NCBI RefSeq assembly: GCF_018617385.1
Contig: NZ_JACSKA010000003.1
Span: forward strand, 62,001-126,000
DNA: 64,000 bases
Source of the DNA: Exiguobacterium sp018617385
GTDB lineage: Bacteria; Bacillota; Bacilli; Exiguobacteriales; Exiguobacteriaceae
Direction: 5' to 3'
The position numbers and the translations under genes are program-made. This document shows, in pieces, positions 16,083 through 24,045 of this stretch. Each line of letters begins with the position of its first letter. Within the stretch, counting starts at the first letter, position 1. The notes below the pieces were generated by a model, which worked only from the letters and a program-made list of their open reading frames with translations, searched no databases and was not told where the DNA came from.

Positions 16083-16790
16083 TTATGGTGTCGTATAGTC
16101 GTATACCGGGATATCCTTTTGCTCAAACGCCGGTTCCGGAATGTATCGGTCTGGAACGAGTTGGTCGAGGTCCGGACGATAGAAGGCATCGAGCTCGACT
16201 GTAAACTCGAGCGACTGCACTTCTTCGACCGTATTCGGTCCCGTCTCGGCAGGTCCGGTAAATTGAACCGTCCGTAACACGTGAATCCGATTCATCGACT
16301 CGATTGACTCCAAGAACGAGACGAGCGCTTCATACGTCTCTGCTTGCAAGTTGACCGTCGAACGGACCGTCGAAGCGTTGACGGGTGCAACATCCGTCGG
16401 TTCAGCCGGTTCATTCGTCGCACTCACATCAGCCGGATTGAACGGCTCGACCGTTTCCGGTACTTCTGATTCAGCCACGACGCCATCCGCAAATGCGATA
16501 CTTGTCACATTGACACCCGCAAGAAGACTTGCCTGCGACAACGCCTCAACGACCGTGTCGAGGGCAGGAACTGTTGGAACCCGTGTCTGAAGCGTCTGAG
16601 AGTCCGCTACATCAACGGCTTTCCCTTCTTGGCGCAACAACTCCAGTTTTGTTTGTTCGAGCGAGAGGTCCCGCTCAAGCGCTTCGACTTCTCCTTGTTT
16701 GACGTAATACGTATAGCCAAAGTAAGCCGGTGCGATGATTGCGGCAAGGAGGCAAATCGCAAATAACGCGTAGATTGTCGAACGTTTCAT
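16083..16790 (-). CDS. pilO: Type IV pilus assembly protein PilO-like
   Basis: A 235-residue bitopic inner membrane alignment protein. Seen: a transmembrane helix at about 7-28, a coiled coil (VEALERDLSLEQTKLELLRQEG at 35-56) and a C-terminal ferredoxin-like domain (TVNLQAETYEALVSFLESIESMNRIHVLRTVQF), the standard PilO architecture. An acidic Pro/Thr-rich linker (EVPETVEPFNPADVS) divides them. It overlaps pilMN by the ATGA junction and is the last gene before a terminator. In pili of this class PilO pairs with PilN. Confidence 0.85.
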   Translation of the reverse strand: MKRSTIYALFAICLLAAIIAPAYFGYTYYVKQGEVEALERDLSLEQTKLELLRQEGKAVDVADSQTLQTRVPTVPALDTVVEALSQASLLAGVNVTSIAFADGVVAESEVPETVEPFNPADVSATNEPAEPTDVAPVNASTVRSTVNLQAETYEALVSFLESIESMNRIHVLRTVQFTGPAETGPNTVEEVQSLEFTVELDAFYRPDLDQLVPDRYIPEPAFEQKDIPVYDYTTP

Positions 16791-18358
16791 TGACTCACCA
16801 CCTCCTCATCCGTGTCCTCTTCCTCTGTCAACTCGTCTTCCACGTCTTGGAACATGAACGTGAACTCTCCGATATAGCGTGGGAGCGGCTCTTCTTCTAA
16901 TGAGTTCTCCTCTTCCTCTGAATCCACATCCGCTTTCAACTCCGTCGTCACACCGAGGAGTTTGACGTCGAGGAACCGCTCATCGGTCATGAGCGAGCGT
17001 TGGAAGGCGTTCAAGTCTTCTAACGTCTCGAACTGGGTCCGAACGCTCATGATGGAACCATCCGCGTAGTTATACGTCAAGACGTATCCCGTCGGCGGCA
17101 ACTGCTCGGTCAACGCGCGTAGGGCCGGCACCGCATCCTTTTCCATTTCGGTCAACGCCGTCACGGTCTGGTCGAGCGAGAGCACTTGTTGCGCTTTCGA
17201 ATTCACTTGTTCCGTTTGATAAATTTGAACGAGCTGTAACTCTTCTTCGATTCGCGTCTGTTCTGCCTCAAGTTGGTCGACCTCATAGTACAAGTATCCG
17301 GCTGCCCCTCCTCCAAGGAGAAGTGCGACGAGACCCGTCACGATCGGCCAACGGAGTGTCACGTCCGTCGAATTGATGAAGTTCGTGTCCCGATCGCGTT
17401 GAAGCATCGCCATCCCGAGGAGTGGCAACATTTGATGCGATAACGGTGTCCCATGGGCGATAGCGAGCGGTTGCTCGACGCGCGTCACAGAGACGAGGGA
17501 CTCAGACTGAATCATACGGACGAGGTCATCGACTTCCGGGACAGTTCCCGAAACGTATAGCTCATCGATGGCCCGACCGTCCGTCCGCAGGGAATACCGA
17601 TAGAAGTCGAGGAAACGAGCGAGTTCGTTCAACCAGTCATCCAACTGATTGGCCTTCATCTCGCCTGTCCCATCATATGTATAGGTCACGACACCATCTT
17701 TCGTCCCGACTTGATACGGGAGGTCCAGTTCGATCGAGCGGATGAAACGGATCTGCCCTTCCTCAAGGACGAGCAATTGATGTGAAAACGGCGTGATATG
17801 CCAGAGTAATGTCGATTGAAGCGGATCAATCTCCGATAAACGCATGACCCCATTGGCGACCGCGACAGAACGTGGCGTGATTTTCTTCAACGCTAGACCG
17901 CGTTTTTTCATATACGCACGGAGCGATTTCGTCAATTCGATCGAAACGGCATGCAACATGACGTCCGTCTTGAGTCCGTCTTCTCCTAACACTTCGTAGT
18001 CGAACGACACATCATCGAACGGCAAGATGATCGAGCTCCCGATTTCCATGAAGAGATAGCCACGAATCTCGTCCTTCGGAATCGAAGAAGGAATCTCGAC
18101 TTTTCGTGACAACACTTCGGTCTCGTCCAATGCGATTGCACACGTCATCCCGCGTCGCACTTTCAACTTGCGACAGAGCTCATCGAAAGCGAGACTGAAC
18201 GCCGTCTCATCGAGAATCTTCCCTTCTCCGTATGCATCTTTTGCTAACTGAACCGAGGCGCTTCGTTTGAACACCCCTTGTTTGATGACGGCCCCGTGGA
18301 TGCTGAGCGCATCAAACGAAAAATACGTGACCGTCCCTTTCTCTATCCCACGACTCAT
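16787..18358 (-). CDS. Fused PilM-PilN type IV pilus alignment protein
   Basis: A 523-residue protein that appears to join two normally separate alignment proteins. Residues 1-320 look like PilM, the actin-like cytosolic ring protein (KVEIPSSIPKDEIRGYLFMEI at 86-106, ARFLDFYRYSLRTDG at 247-261, LYVSGTVPEV at 268-277). Residues 325-523 look like PilN: a transmembrane helix at about 336-357, a coiled coil to 400 and a periplasm-type ferredoxin fold (LRALTEQLPPTGYVLTYNY). The C-terminus is strongly acidic. GGGGG precedes the ATG. No frameshift is needed and no start is visible between the parts. Confidence 0.8.
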   Translation of the reverse strand: MSRGIEKGTVTYFSFDALSIHGAVIKQGVFKRSASVQLAKDAYGEGKILDETAFSLAFDELCRKLKVRRGMTCAIALDETEVLSRKVEIPSSIPKDEIRGYLFMEIGSSIILPFDDVSFDYEVLGEDGLKTDVMLHAVSIELTKSLRAYMKKRGLALKKITPRSVAVANGVMRLSEIDPLQSTLLWHITPFSHQLLVLEEGQIRFIRSIELDLPYQVGTKDGVVTYTYDGTGEMKANQLDDWLNELARFLDFYRYSLRTDGRAIDELYVSGTVPEVDDLVRMIQSESLVSVTRVEQPLAIAHGTPLSHQMLPLLGMAMLQRDRDTNFINSTDVTLRWPIVTGLVALLLGGGAAGYLYYEVDQLEAEQTRIEEELQLVQIYQTEQVNSKAQQVLSLDQTVTALTEMEKDAVPALRALTEQLPPTGYVLTYNYADGSIMSVRTQFETLEDLNAFQRSLMTDERFLDVKLLGVTTELKADVDSEEEENSLEEEPLPRYIGEFTFMFQDVEDELTEEEDTDEEVVSQ

Positions 18359-18370
18359 GATCGTTTCCCC

Positions 18371-19123
18371 CTACATCAACTCAAAATACCAATCAAAAAA
18401 ACTTTCACTAAACCAAAACGTCAACATCGTCCCGAGCGCAATCGACGGGACGAACGGAATCGGCTGCTTTCGCCCGATTTTCTTTGTCATCATTAATCCG
18501 ATCCCAACGATTGCCCCAATCAAACTCGATAGAAACAAGGCGACGAGCACGTCACGCGGACCGAGCACAAGACCAATCATAGTAAACAATTTGACGTCCC
18601 CTGCCCCAAGTCCCCCTTTTGACACAAAAAAGACGGTCGCGAGGAGCGAAAATCCGAGCAACGCCCCCACAAGCGGGTTCCACCAAGATGTTCCTGTCAG
18701 ATAGGTGAGGAAGAGTAATACCGGTGCCGTGAATTTCAAGATGACATTCGGCACGAGCATCGTCGATAAATCAGACATCGCCAAAGCGAGTAAGGTCGAC
18801 AAGAAAGCGAACGCGAGTAGCGTCGCCACATTGAATCCGTAGAGTGAAAAGCTATAGCCATATCCAATGGCTCCAAGTAATTCAAAGATCGGATACGTCG
18901 GCGCGATCCGCTCGCCACACCCATGACATCTGCCTCTTAAGGCGAGATAGCCGAAAATCGGGATGAGTTCCCACGGTGACAATTCGTGACCGCAAGACGG
19001 ACAATGTGACCGCGGCGTCACGATCGATTGCTGACGTGGCACGCGGAGCCCGACGACGTTGGTGAACGATGTGATGACCGCCCCGAGGACGATGCTATAT
19101 AGGAATCCAATCGATTCAATCAA
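18371..19123 (-). CDS. pilD: Prepilin peptidase (PilD/ComC, A24 family)
   Basis: A 250-residue polytopic aspartyl protease that cleaves class III leader peptides after Gly and N-methylates the new terminus. The cytosolic domain has two CxxC pairs (CPSCGHE near 41, CHGCGER near 66), then the membrane-embedded GxGD motif in GAGDVKLF; the other Asp is in MSDLSTMLVPN. TTG at 19123 is the start, 8 bases after AGGAGG. It occupies the comC position near folC and maf of B. subtilis, but here lies inside a pilus operon. Confidence 0.92.
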   Translation of the reverse strand: MIESIGFLYSIVLGAVITSFTNVVGLRVPRQQSIVTPRSHCPSCGHELSPWELIPIFGYLALRGRCHGCGERIAPTYPIFELLGAIGYGYSFSLYGFNVATLLAFAFLSTLLALAMSDLSTMLVPNVILKFTAPVLLFLTYLTGTSWWNPLVGALLGFSLLATVFFVSKGGLGAGDVKLFTMIGLVLGPRDVLVALFLSSLIGAIVGIGLMMTKKIGRKQPIPFVPSIALGTMLTFWFSESFFDWYFELM

Positions 19124-19150
19124 GGAAGGATCCTCCTTTTGTCAGTATAT

Positions 19151-19200
19151 GCCAAAAACAGAAAACCGGCTAGGCTGAGCGAGTGCCCAGCGCCAGCCGG
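19151..19200 (-). terminator. Terminator between pilin and pilD
   Basis: A long imperfect hairpin (CCGGCTGG.GCTGGGC paired with GC..CAGCC.AGCCGG) followed by TTTTCTGTTTTT on the minus strand. It would isolate most pilin transcripts from pilD-pilMN-pilO. Confidence 0.8.
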
Positions 19201-19213
19201 AATTTAATTCATA

Positions 19214-19687
19214 TCAGTTAACAGAATCTTTGTTCAAACTACCACTCGCTACCGTACCAGTAGAAGTTGCCTCTGTTCCAATATCTTTCGCGCCATCAAG
19301 CCATACTTTGTATGTGTACTTGTTACTTGCTTTTGTAACATAAACAACACCATTAGTATAAGTCGAACCGAATGGGTCCTTCATTGTGTCAATCATATTT
19401 GAAGCGTCTACTTCCGTATTAGCTTTTGTTCCCACGAACCGAATTACTGTTCCATCAGCAACATCGTTTGAAGCAACATATAACTTCGCCGCACTGACCA
19501 TCTGTTTCGCATCGGCTACCATCGCATCTTTCTTCGAGTTCTCGATGATCCCACCAATCGCAACGACTGCGATGGCTGCGATAATCCCTAAAATAACGAC
19601 GACGACGAGTAACTCGACGAGTGTAAGTCCACGCTCATCTTTTAACTGTTTGGCATCTTGCCAAATCATTTTCAACTTCTCTACCAT
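19214..19687 (-). CDS. pilA: Type IV prepilin, probable major pilin
   Basis: A 157-residue prepilin. A 20-residue, lysine-containing leader ends DERG, followed by LTLVELLVVVVILGIIAAIAVVAIGG: Glu5 is present and the first mature residue is Leu, not the usual Phe. The globular part is Thr/Ser/Asn-rich and lacks cysteines, so no disulfide loop. GGGGAG lies 8 bases before ATG. It has its own promoter and a terminator behind it, which fits a highly expressed structural subunit. ComGC-like competence pilin is the alternative, but a comG operon context is absent. Confidence 0.85.
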   Translation of the reverse strand: MVEKLKMIWQDAKQLKDERGLTLVELLVVVVILGIIAAIAVVAIGGIIENSKKDAMVADAKQMVSAAKLYVASNDVADGTVIRFVGTKANTEVDASNMIDTMKDPFGSTYTNGVVYVTKASNKYTYKVWLDGAKDIGTEATSTGTVASGSLNKDSVN

Positions 19688-19783
19688 GATTCATTCTCCC
19701 CTTTTGTGTAATGTGCTGTGATTAAACTAAATAAATTACTTAAGACCTAATATAGAAGTAGAACAATTTTACTATACCTTCTA

Positions 19784-19812
19784 AATATAGTATTGAAAAG
19801 GTATATTTTCAA
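19784..19812 (-). promoter_or_regulatory. Promoter of the pilin gene
   Basis: TTGAAA (19807-19812) and TATATT (19784-19789) with a 17-base spacer on the minus strand in an AT-rich stretch of about 140 bases. A second overlapping set, TTTTCA and TATAGT also 17 bases apart, lies just downstream. Confidence 0.65.
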
Positions 19813-19828
19813 AAGCTTGCATATTCCT

Positions 19829-21046
19829 TTACTGATTCTGAATATCACCATAGATTTGGAACATCGGGACGACGATTGAGATGACAATGACCCCGACGAC
19901 GCTTGCCAATACGACGATGAGAAGCGGCTCGATAATCGACTTCAAACGGTCGGTTGTCGTCTCGACCTCTGTCTCATAAAATTCAGCAACTTCGTTCAAC
20001 ATCGAATCCAAATCTCCACTCTCTTCCCCGACGGCGATCATCTGTGTCATGAGCGCCGGGAAGTTCGCATTTCGCATGAGCGGTTCGTGAAGTGGTACAC
20101 CTTGCGCCATCATCTCACGCGCTTCGGTCAACCCTTTCCGGATGACACGGTTCGATACGATTCGCTCGGTGATTTCAATCGCCGTCAAAATCGGGACGGC
20201 TGCCTGTAGGAGGACCGCTAAACTTCGCGTCAACAAGGCAATCTGAGACTTCATCACAATCGTTCCGAAAATCGGCATCTTCAGTAGCAAGCCATCGATG
20301 ACGAACCGTTCCCGGTCCCGTTTCAACATCCAGGTGAAGGTAAGAACTCCGAGAATCGCGAGTCCAAGTAACAGCCACCAAAAGGCCGCGATGAAATCCG
20401 AGACTGCGACAACAATTCGCGTGATGAGCGGAAGCTCGCCACCGAGTTGACCAAAGATGCTCGCAAACGTCGGGACGACGTTCACCATCAAAAAGGCGAC
20501 TACGCCGATGGCGACGATGGAGACGACCAACGGATACGTGAGGGCAGAAATGACCTTCCGCTTCACGTCATATTGTTTTTGGAGTTGGAGCCCGATTTGA
20601 TCGAGCGCCTCCTCCAAGTTCCCACTCGTCTCCCCGGCAAGTGCCATCGAACTGAAGAAGTTTGAAAAGACACGTGGGTGTTTTTTAATCGCCTCAGAAT
20701 AGGCAATCCCTTCTTTCAAATCATCCTCGACTTGACTCAATGCTTTCTTCAATACGTTCGATTCGGTCTGAACCCGTAAGATTGAAGTCGCACGGACAAT
20801 CGGGACACCTGCCCGGATGAGCGTCGCGAACTGACGGACGTACATGATCAAGTGTTCGATTTTGACTCGTTCTGGCAGCAAGTTGACCTCTTTGTTCAGT
20901 CCGGTCGACTCGAGCTCGGCCAAGTCCGTTACGAGAATCGACTCTTGACGCAGCTTTTCTTTCGCTTCCCGAAGCGAGACGGCCGTGATGCGACCTTTCT
21001 TACGCTTCCCGTTCAGGAGCTTTCCTTCATACTGAAATATCGCCAT
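19829..21046 (-). CDS. pilC: Type IV pilus platform protein PilC
   Basis: A 405-residue inner membrane platform protein that couples PilB and PilT to pilin addition and removal. Two T2SSF domains are visible: residues 65-190 (VRQFATLIRAGVPI, FFSSMALAGETSGNLEEALDQI) and 265-395 (LTRSLAVLLQAAVPI, QMIAVGEESGDLDSMLNEVAEFYE), each followed by hydrophobic helices. ATG 21046 is preferred over an adjacent GTG because AGGTG lies 7 bases upstream. It begins just after the pilT stop. Confidence 0.93.
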   Translation of the reverse strand: MAIFQYEGKLLNGKRKKGRITAVSLREAKEKLRQESILVTDLAELESTGLNKEVNLLPERVKIEHLIMYVRQFATLIRAGVPIVRATSILRVQTESNVLKKALSQVEDDLKEGIAYSEAIKKHPRVFSNFFSSMALAGETSGNLEEALDQIGLQLQKQYDVKRKVISALTYPLVVSIVAIGVVAFLMVNVVPTFASIFGQLGGELPLITRIVVAVSDFIAAFWWLLLGLAILGVLTFTWMLKRDRERFVIDGLLLKMPIFGTIVMKSQIALLTRSLAVLLQAAVPILTAIEITERIVSNRVIRKGLTEAREMMAQGVPLHEPLMRNANFPALMTQMIAVGEESGDLDSMLNEVAEFYETEVETTTDRLKSIIEPLLIVVLASVVGVIVISIVVPMFQIYGDIQNQ

Positions 21047-21052
21047 CACTCA

Positions 21053-22090
21053 TCACCTCATCTCTTCTGTCGGGACGGCGTTCGGGTTGATGATCCCTTG
21101 CCGAACGAGTTGTTCGATGGCGGCATCCATCGACTGCATCCCGTGCTGGCGACTCGTCTGGATGACGGTCGGCAACTGGAACTCTTTTTCATTTCGAATC
21201 AAGTTGGCAACAGCCGGATTCCCTAACATGATTTCCATGGCGGCGACGCGGCCTTTCGGCACATCAATCCGTGGAAATAACCGTTGACTCACGACGCCAA
21301 GCAGGACGTTGGCGAGTTGTGTCCGGATTTGGTCCTGTTGCTCGGCTGGGAACGCGTCGATGATTCGACTCACCGTCGACATCGCACTCGACGTATGGAG
21401 CGTCGCCATGACGAGGTGCCCTGTCTCTGCGGCGGTCATCGCCGTCGAGATGGTCTCCAAGTCCCGCATCTCCCCAAGCAGAATGACGTCTGGGTCTTGC
21501 CGTAAGGCGGCCCTTAGACCACTCACAAATTTCATCACGTCAGAGCCGATTTCCCGTTGGTCGACGATGCTTTGGTCGTGGGAATGCAAATACTCGATCG
21601 GATCTTCTAGCGTGATGATTCGCTTTCGCTGCGTGCGGTTAATCTCATGAATCATCGCCGCGAGCGTCGTCGATTTCCCTGACCCTGTCGGACCCGTGAC
21701 CAAGATGAGACCGTGTGGTTTTTCAATCAAACGCTTCAACACAGTCGGCAGATTGAGTTCATTCAACGTCGGGATTTCCCCGGAAATGGATCGGAATGCG
21801 ATGGCAATCGTGCCTCGTTGATAGTAGGCGTTGACCCGAAAACGGGAAACGCGTGGGACACCGAACGAAAAATCGAGATCCCGATCATGCTCGAGACGTT
21901 CGCGCATATCATCGGTCATAATTTCTTTTAAATATCCTTCAAGATGGTGGGGTAATACCTTCTCCTCGCCCATCGTAATGAGACTCCCATCTACTCGAAT
22001 AATCGGTGGGGAACCGGCTGTCAGGTGAATGTCCGAGGCACGTTTCTCGACCGCATTCGTCAAAATGACTTCAATCGATTCATTAATCAT
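21053..22090 (-). CDS. pilT: Twitching motility / retraction ATPase PilT
   Basis: A 345-residue hexameric ATPase that depolymerises pili. Seen: Walker A GPTGSGKSTT, the Asp box TLEDPIEY, Walker B LLGEMRD, and a His box ATLHTSSA. The C-terminal region has NLIRNEKEFQLPTVIQTSRQHGMQSMD, the PilT-specific section; the classical AIRNLIRE signature is only partly kept as AVANLIRNE. ATG 22090 is 7 bases after GGAG and overlaps pilB by 8 bases. Its presence suggests retractile pili and twitching or DNA uptake. Confidence 0.94.
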   Translation of the reverse strand: MINESIEVILTNAVEKRASDIHLTAGSPPIIRVDGSLITMGEEKVLPHHLEGYLKEIMTDDMRERLEHDRDLDFSFGVPRVSRFRVNAYYQRGTIAIAFRSISGEIPTLNELNLPTVLKRLIEKPHGLILVTGPTGSGKSTTLAAMIHEINRTQRKRIITLEDPIEYLHSHDQSIVDQREIGSDVMKFVSGLRAALRQDPDVILLGEMRDLETISTAMTAAETGHLVMATLHTSSAMSTVSRIIDAFPAEQQDQIRTQLANVLLGVVSQRLFPRIDVPKGRVAAMEIMLGNPAVANLIRNEKEFQLPTVIQTSRQHGMQSMDAAIEQLVRQGIINPNAVPTEEMR

Positions 22091-23753
22091 AAGCATTCTC
22101 CGTAATGACCGTTCGTAATATTTCTTCAGTCGTCGTCAGACCGGCGGCGACCTTTTCTAACCCGTCCGCAAGCAGGAATGTCGCTCCTTGCGACTTCGCA
22201 TAGTCGACCATTTCAGACTCGGTCGCCTGGTTCATGATCATCCGGCGCAAGCCTTCATCGATTGGGACGACTTCGTGAATGGCGAGGCGCCCACGATACC
22301 CTGTGAAGTTGCATGACGAGCACCCTTTTCCCCGAACGATGTGGTCGATGTGTACACCCTCTGAGTCGAACAGGCTACGTTCACTCTTCGATACCGGTTC
22401 GACTTGACCGCAGTCACGACAGACGCGACGGACGAGTCGTTGTGCCACAAGTCCCGTCGTCGAAGCGGCGACAAGGAACGGCTCGACTCCCATATCGACG
22501 AGACGGGTGATGGAGCTGATTGCCGAGTTCGTATGTAGCGTTGACAAAACAAGGTGACCCGTGAGCGAGGCACGAATGGCAATCTCAGCCGTCTCCGTGT
22601 CCCGAATCTCTCCGACCATGACGATGTTCGGGTCTTGACGTAAAATCGAACGAAGCCCTGACGCGAACGTCAAGCCGACTTTCGAGTTGACCTGAACTTG
22701 GTTAATGCCGTCAAGTTGATACTCGACCGGGTCTTCTACCGTAATGATGTTTTTCGTCTCATCATTCAGTTCTTTCAACGAAGCGTACAATGTCGAGGAC
22801 TTCCCTGAACCGGTCGGACCGGTGATCAGGATAATCCCGTTCGGACGTTTCAGCATGTCACGGTACGCCTGTTCGTTTCGCTCGCCGAATCCGAGTTTCG
22901 TCAAATCGGTCAGCCCTTGCGATGAATCGAGGACCCGAATAACGATTTTCTCCCCATACATCGTCGGGAGCGTCGAGACGCGGAAATCATAGGCGCGATT
23001 GCGTAATGTGTACTTGATTCGCCCATCTTGTGGTAGTCGACTTTCTGTGATGTCGAGGTTACTCATGACTTTGAGACGCGTCAGCATCACGCTTTGAATC
23101 TTCTTCGGATAAACGGTTTCTGTACGCAAATCGCCATCAATCCGAAAGCGGACGTGGAGCTGCTTCTCATGCGGGTCGAAGTGAATATCCGAAGCGCGTT
23201 GGTCGATGGCACTTAAGAACAACTGGTTCACGAGTCGAATAATCGGTGCATCGTCTCGACTGACAGATTCCTGCCGCTCGATCTCCGGGGCATCCTCTTT
23301 CAAAATTTCGACGAGCGAGTGGTCCATCTCGTAGTAACGACTGATCGTCTTTCGAATCTGTTCTCTCGTCGCGATGCCGATCTCGATGTTCATCCCGGTC
23401 TGAAGACGGACGTCATCGATGGCAATGAGATCGAGTGGGTCGGCCGTTGCGACATGAAGCGTATTCCCATTCAATTCAAACGGCATGATATCGTGCTTTT
23501 GTGCCAATGCTTTCGGTACGAGCTTCGTCACCGTCACATTGATGTCATAGGAGTACAACTCAATGATCGGCACATGCAACTGTTCGTGAATCATTTGGAT
23601 CAACTGTGTCTCGGTAATATGGTTTAGTCGAATTAAGGCGTCCCCTAGTTTTTCTCCAGGACGCTTCTGTTCAAGCGCCTCATCGAGCTGACTCGTCGTA
23701 ATGAGCGCAGCCTCGATCAGCATCTCACCTAATCTTCGTTTCGTTCGTCTCAC
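22083..23753 (-). CDS. pilB: Type IV pilus extension ATPase PilB
   Basis: A 556-residue GspE/PilB ATPase. Seen: an N-terminal MshEN-type domain (RRLGEMLIEAALITTSQLDEAL at 6-27, GDALIRLNHIT at 37-47), Walker A GPTGSGKSS at 312-320, TVEDPVEY, Walker B MVGEIRD, and a C-terminal zinc-binding loop CRDC..CSSC followed by FTGYRGRLAIHE. The N-terminal domain is a candidate for c-di-GMP binding, as in other MshEN proteins, but this was not tested. Start is GTG with a weak ribosome binding site. First core gene of the minus-strand pilus operon. Confidence 0.94.
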   Translation of the reverse strand: MRRTKRRLGEMLIEAALITTSQLDEALEQKRPGEKLGDALIRLNHITETQLIQMIHEQLHVPIIELYSYDINVTVTKLVPKALAQKHDIMPFELNGNTLHVATADPLDLIAIDDVRLQTGMNIEIGIATREQIRKTISRYYEMDHSLVEILKEDAPEIERQESVSRDDAPIIRLVNQLFLSAIDQRASDIHFDPHEKQLHVRFRIDGDLRTETVYPKKIQSVMLTRLKVMSNLDITESRLPQDGRIKYTLRNRAYDFRVSTLPTMYGEKIVIRVLDSSQGLTDLTKLGFGERNEQAYRDMLKRPNGIILITGPTGSGKSSTLYASLKELNDETKNIITVEDPVEYQLDGINQVQVNSKVGLTFASGLRSILRQDPNIVMVGEIRDTETAEIAIRASLTGHLVLSTLHTNSAISSITRLVDMGVEPFLVAASTTGLVAQRLVRRVCRDCGQVEPVSKSERSLFDSEGVHIDHIVRGKGCSSCNFTGYRGRLAIHEVVPIDEGLRRMIMNQATESEMVDYAKSQGATFLLADGLEKVAAGLTTTEEILRTVITENAYD

Positions 23754-23754
23754 G

Positions 23755-24045
23755 TTACTTCACCATCCTTTGAGGAGCCTCCTCCTGCTCGGCCTTGTCA
23801 TTCCGTTCTTCGACAAAGACGCTCGCAGCCACCCCTCCAATCAATGCAACAACGAGAACCACCCATGCCCACCATGTTTGTACGAGTGATTCCTCTACCA
23901 TCACGTAGACGCCGCTAGAAAGAAGGGCCGTCCATAGACTGATGACAAGTTTCGTTTCACGTTTTCGCATCATCGGAACGGATAAGGCGAACAGCGTCAA
24001 TGTGGCGAGTACCCAAAAGCCGAGTAAAATCAAATAGCCAATCAT
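23755..24045 (-). CDS. Small membrane protein of pilus operon
   Basis: A 96-residue protein with three hydrophobic helices (about 3-24, 33-52, 58-80) and a charged tail. It starts in an ATGA overlap with the VanW-like gene and ends one base before the pilB start codon, so it is cotranslated with pilus genes. I recognise no family. A role in the pilus basal complex is only suggested by position. Confidence 0.65.
   Translation of the reverse strand: MIGYLILLGFWVLATLTLFALSVPMMRKRETKLVISLWTALLSSGVYVMVEESLVQTWWAWVVLVVALIGGVAASVFVEERNDKAEQEEAPQRMVK

Noticed and set aside
19214..19687. Calling the pilin ComGC of a competence pseudopilus
   Set aside because: Neighbours are PilB/T/C/MN/O and not comGA-comGG, and the body is longer than ComGC and lacks its cysteines.
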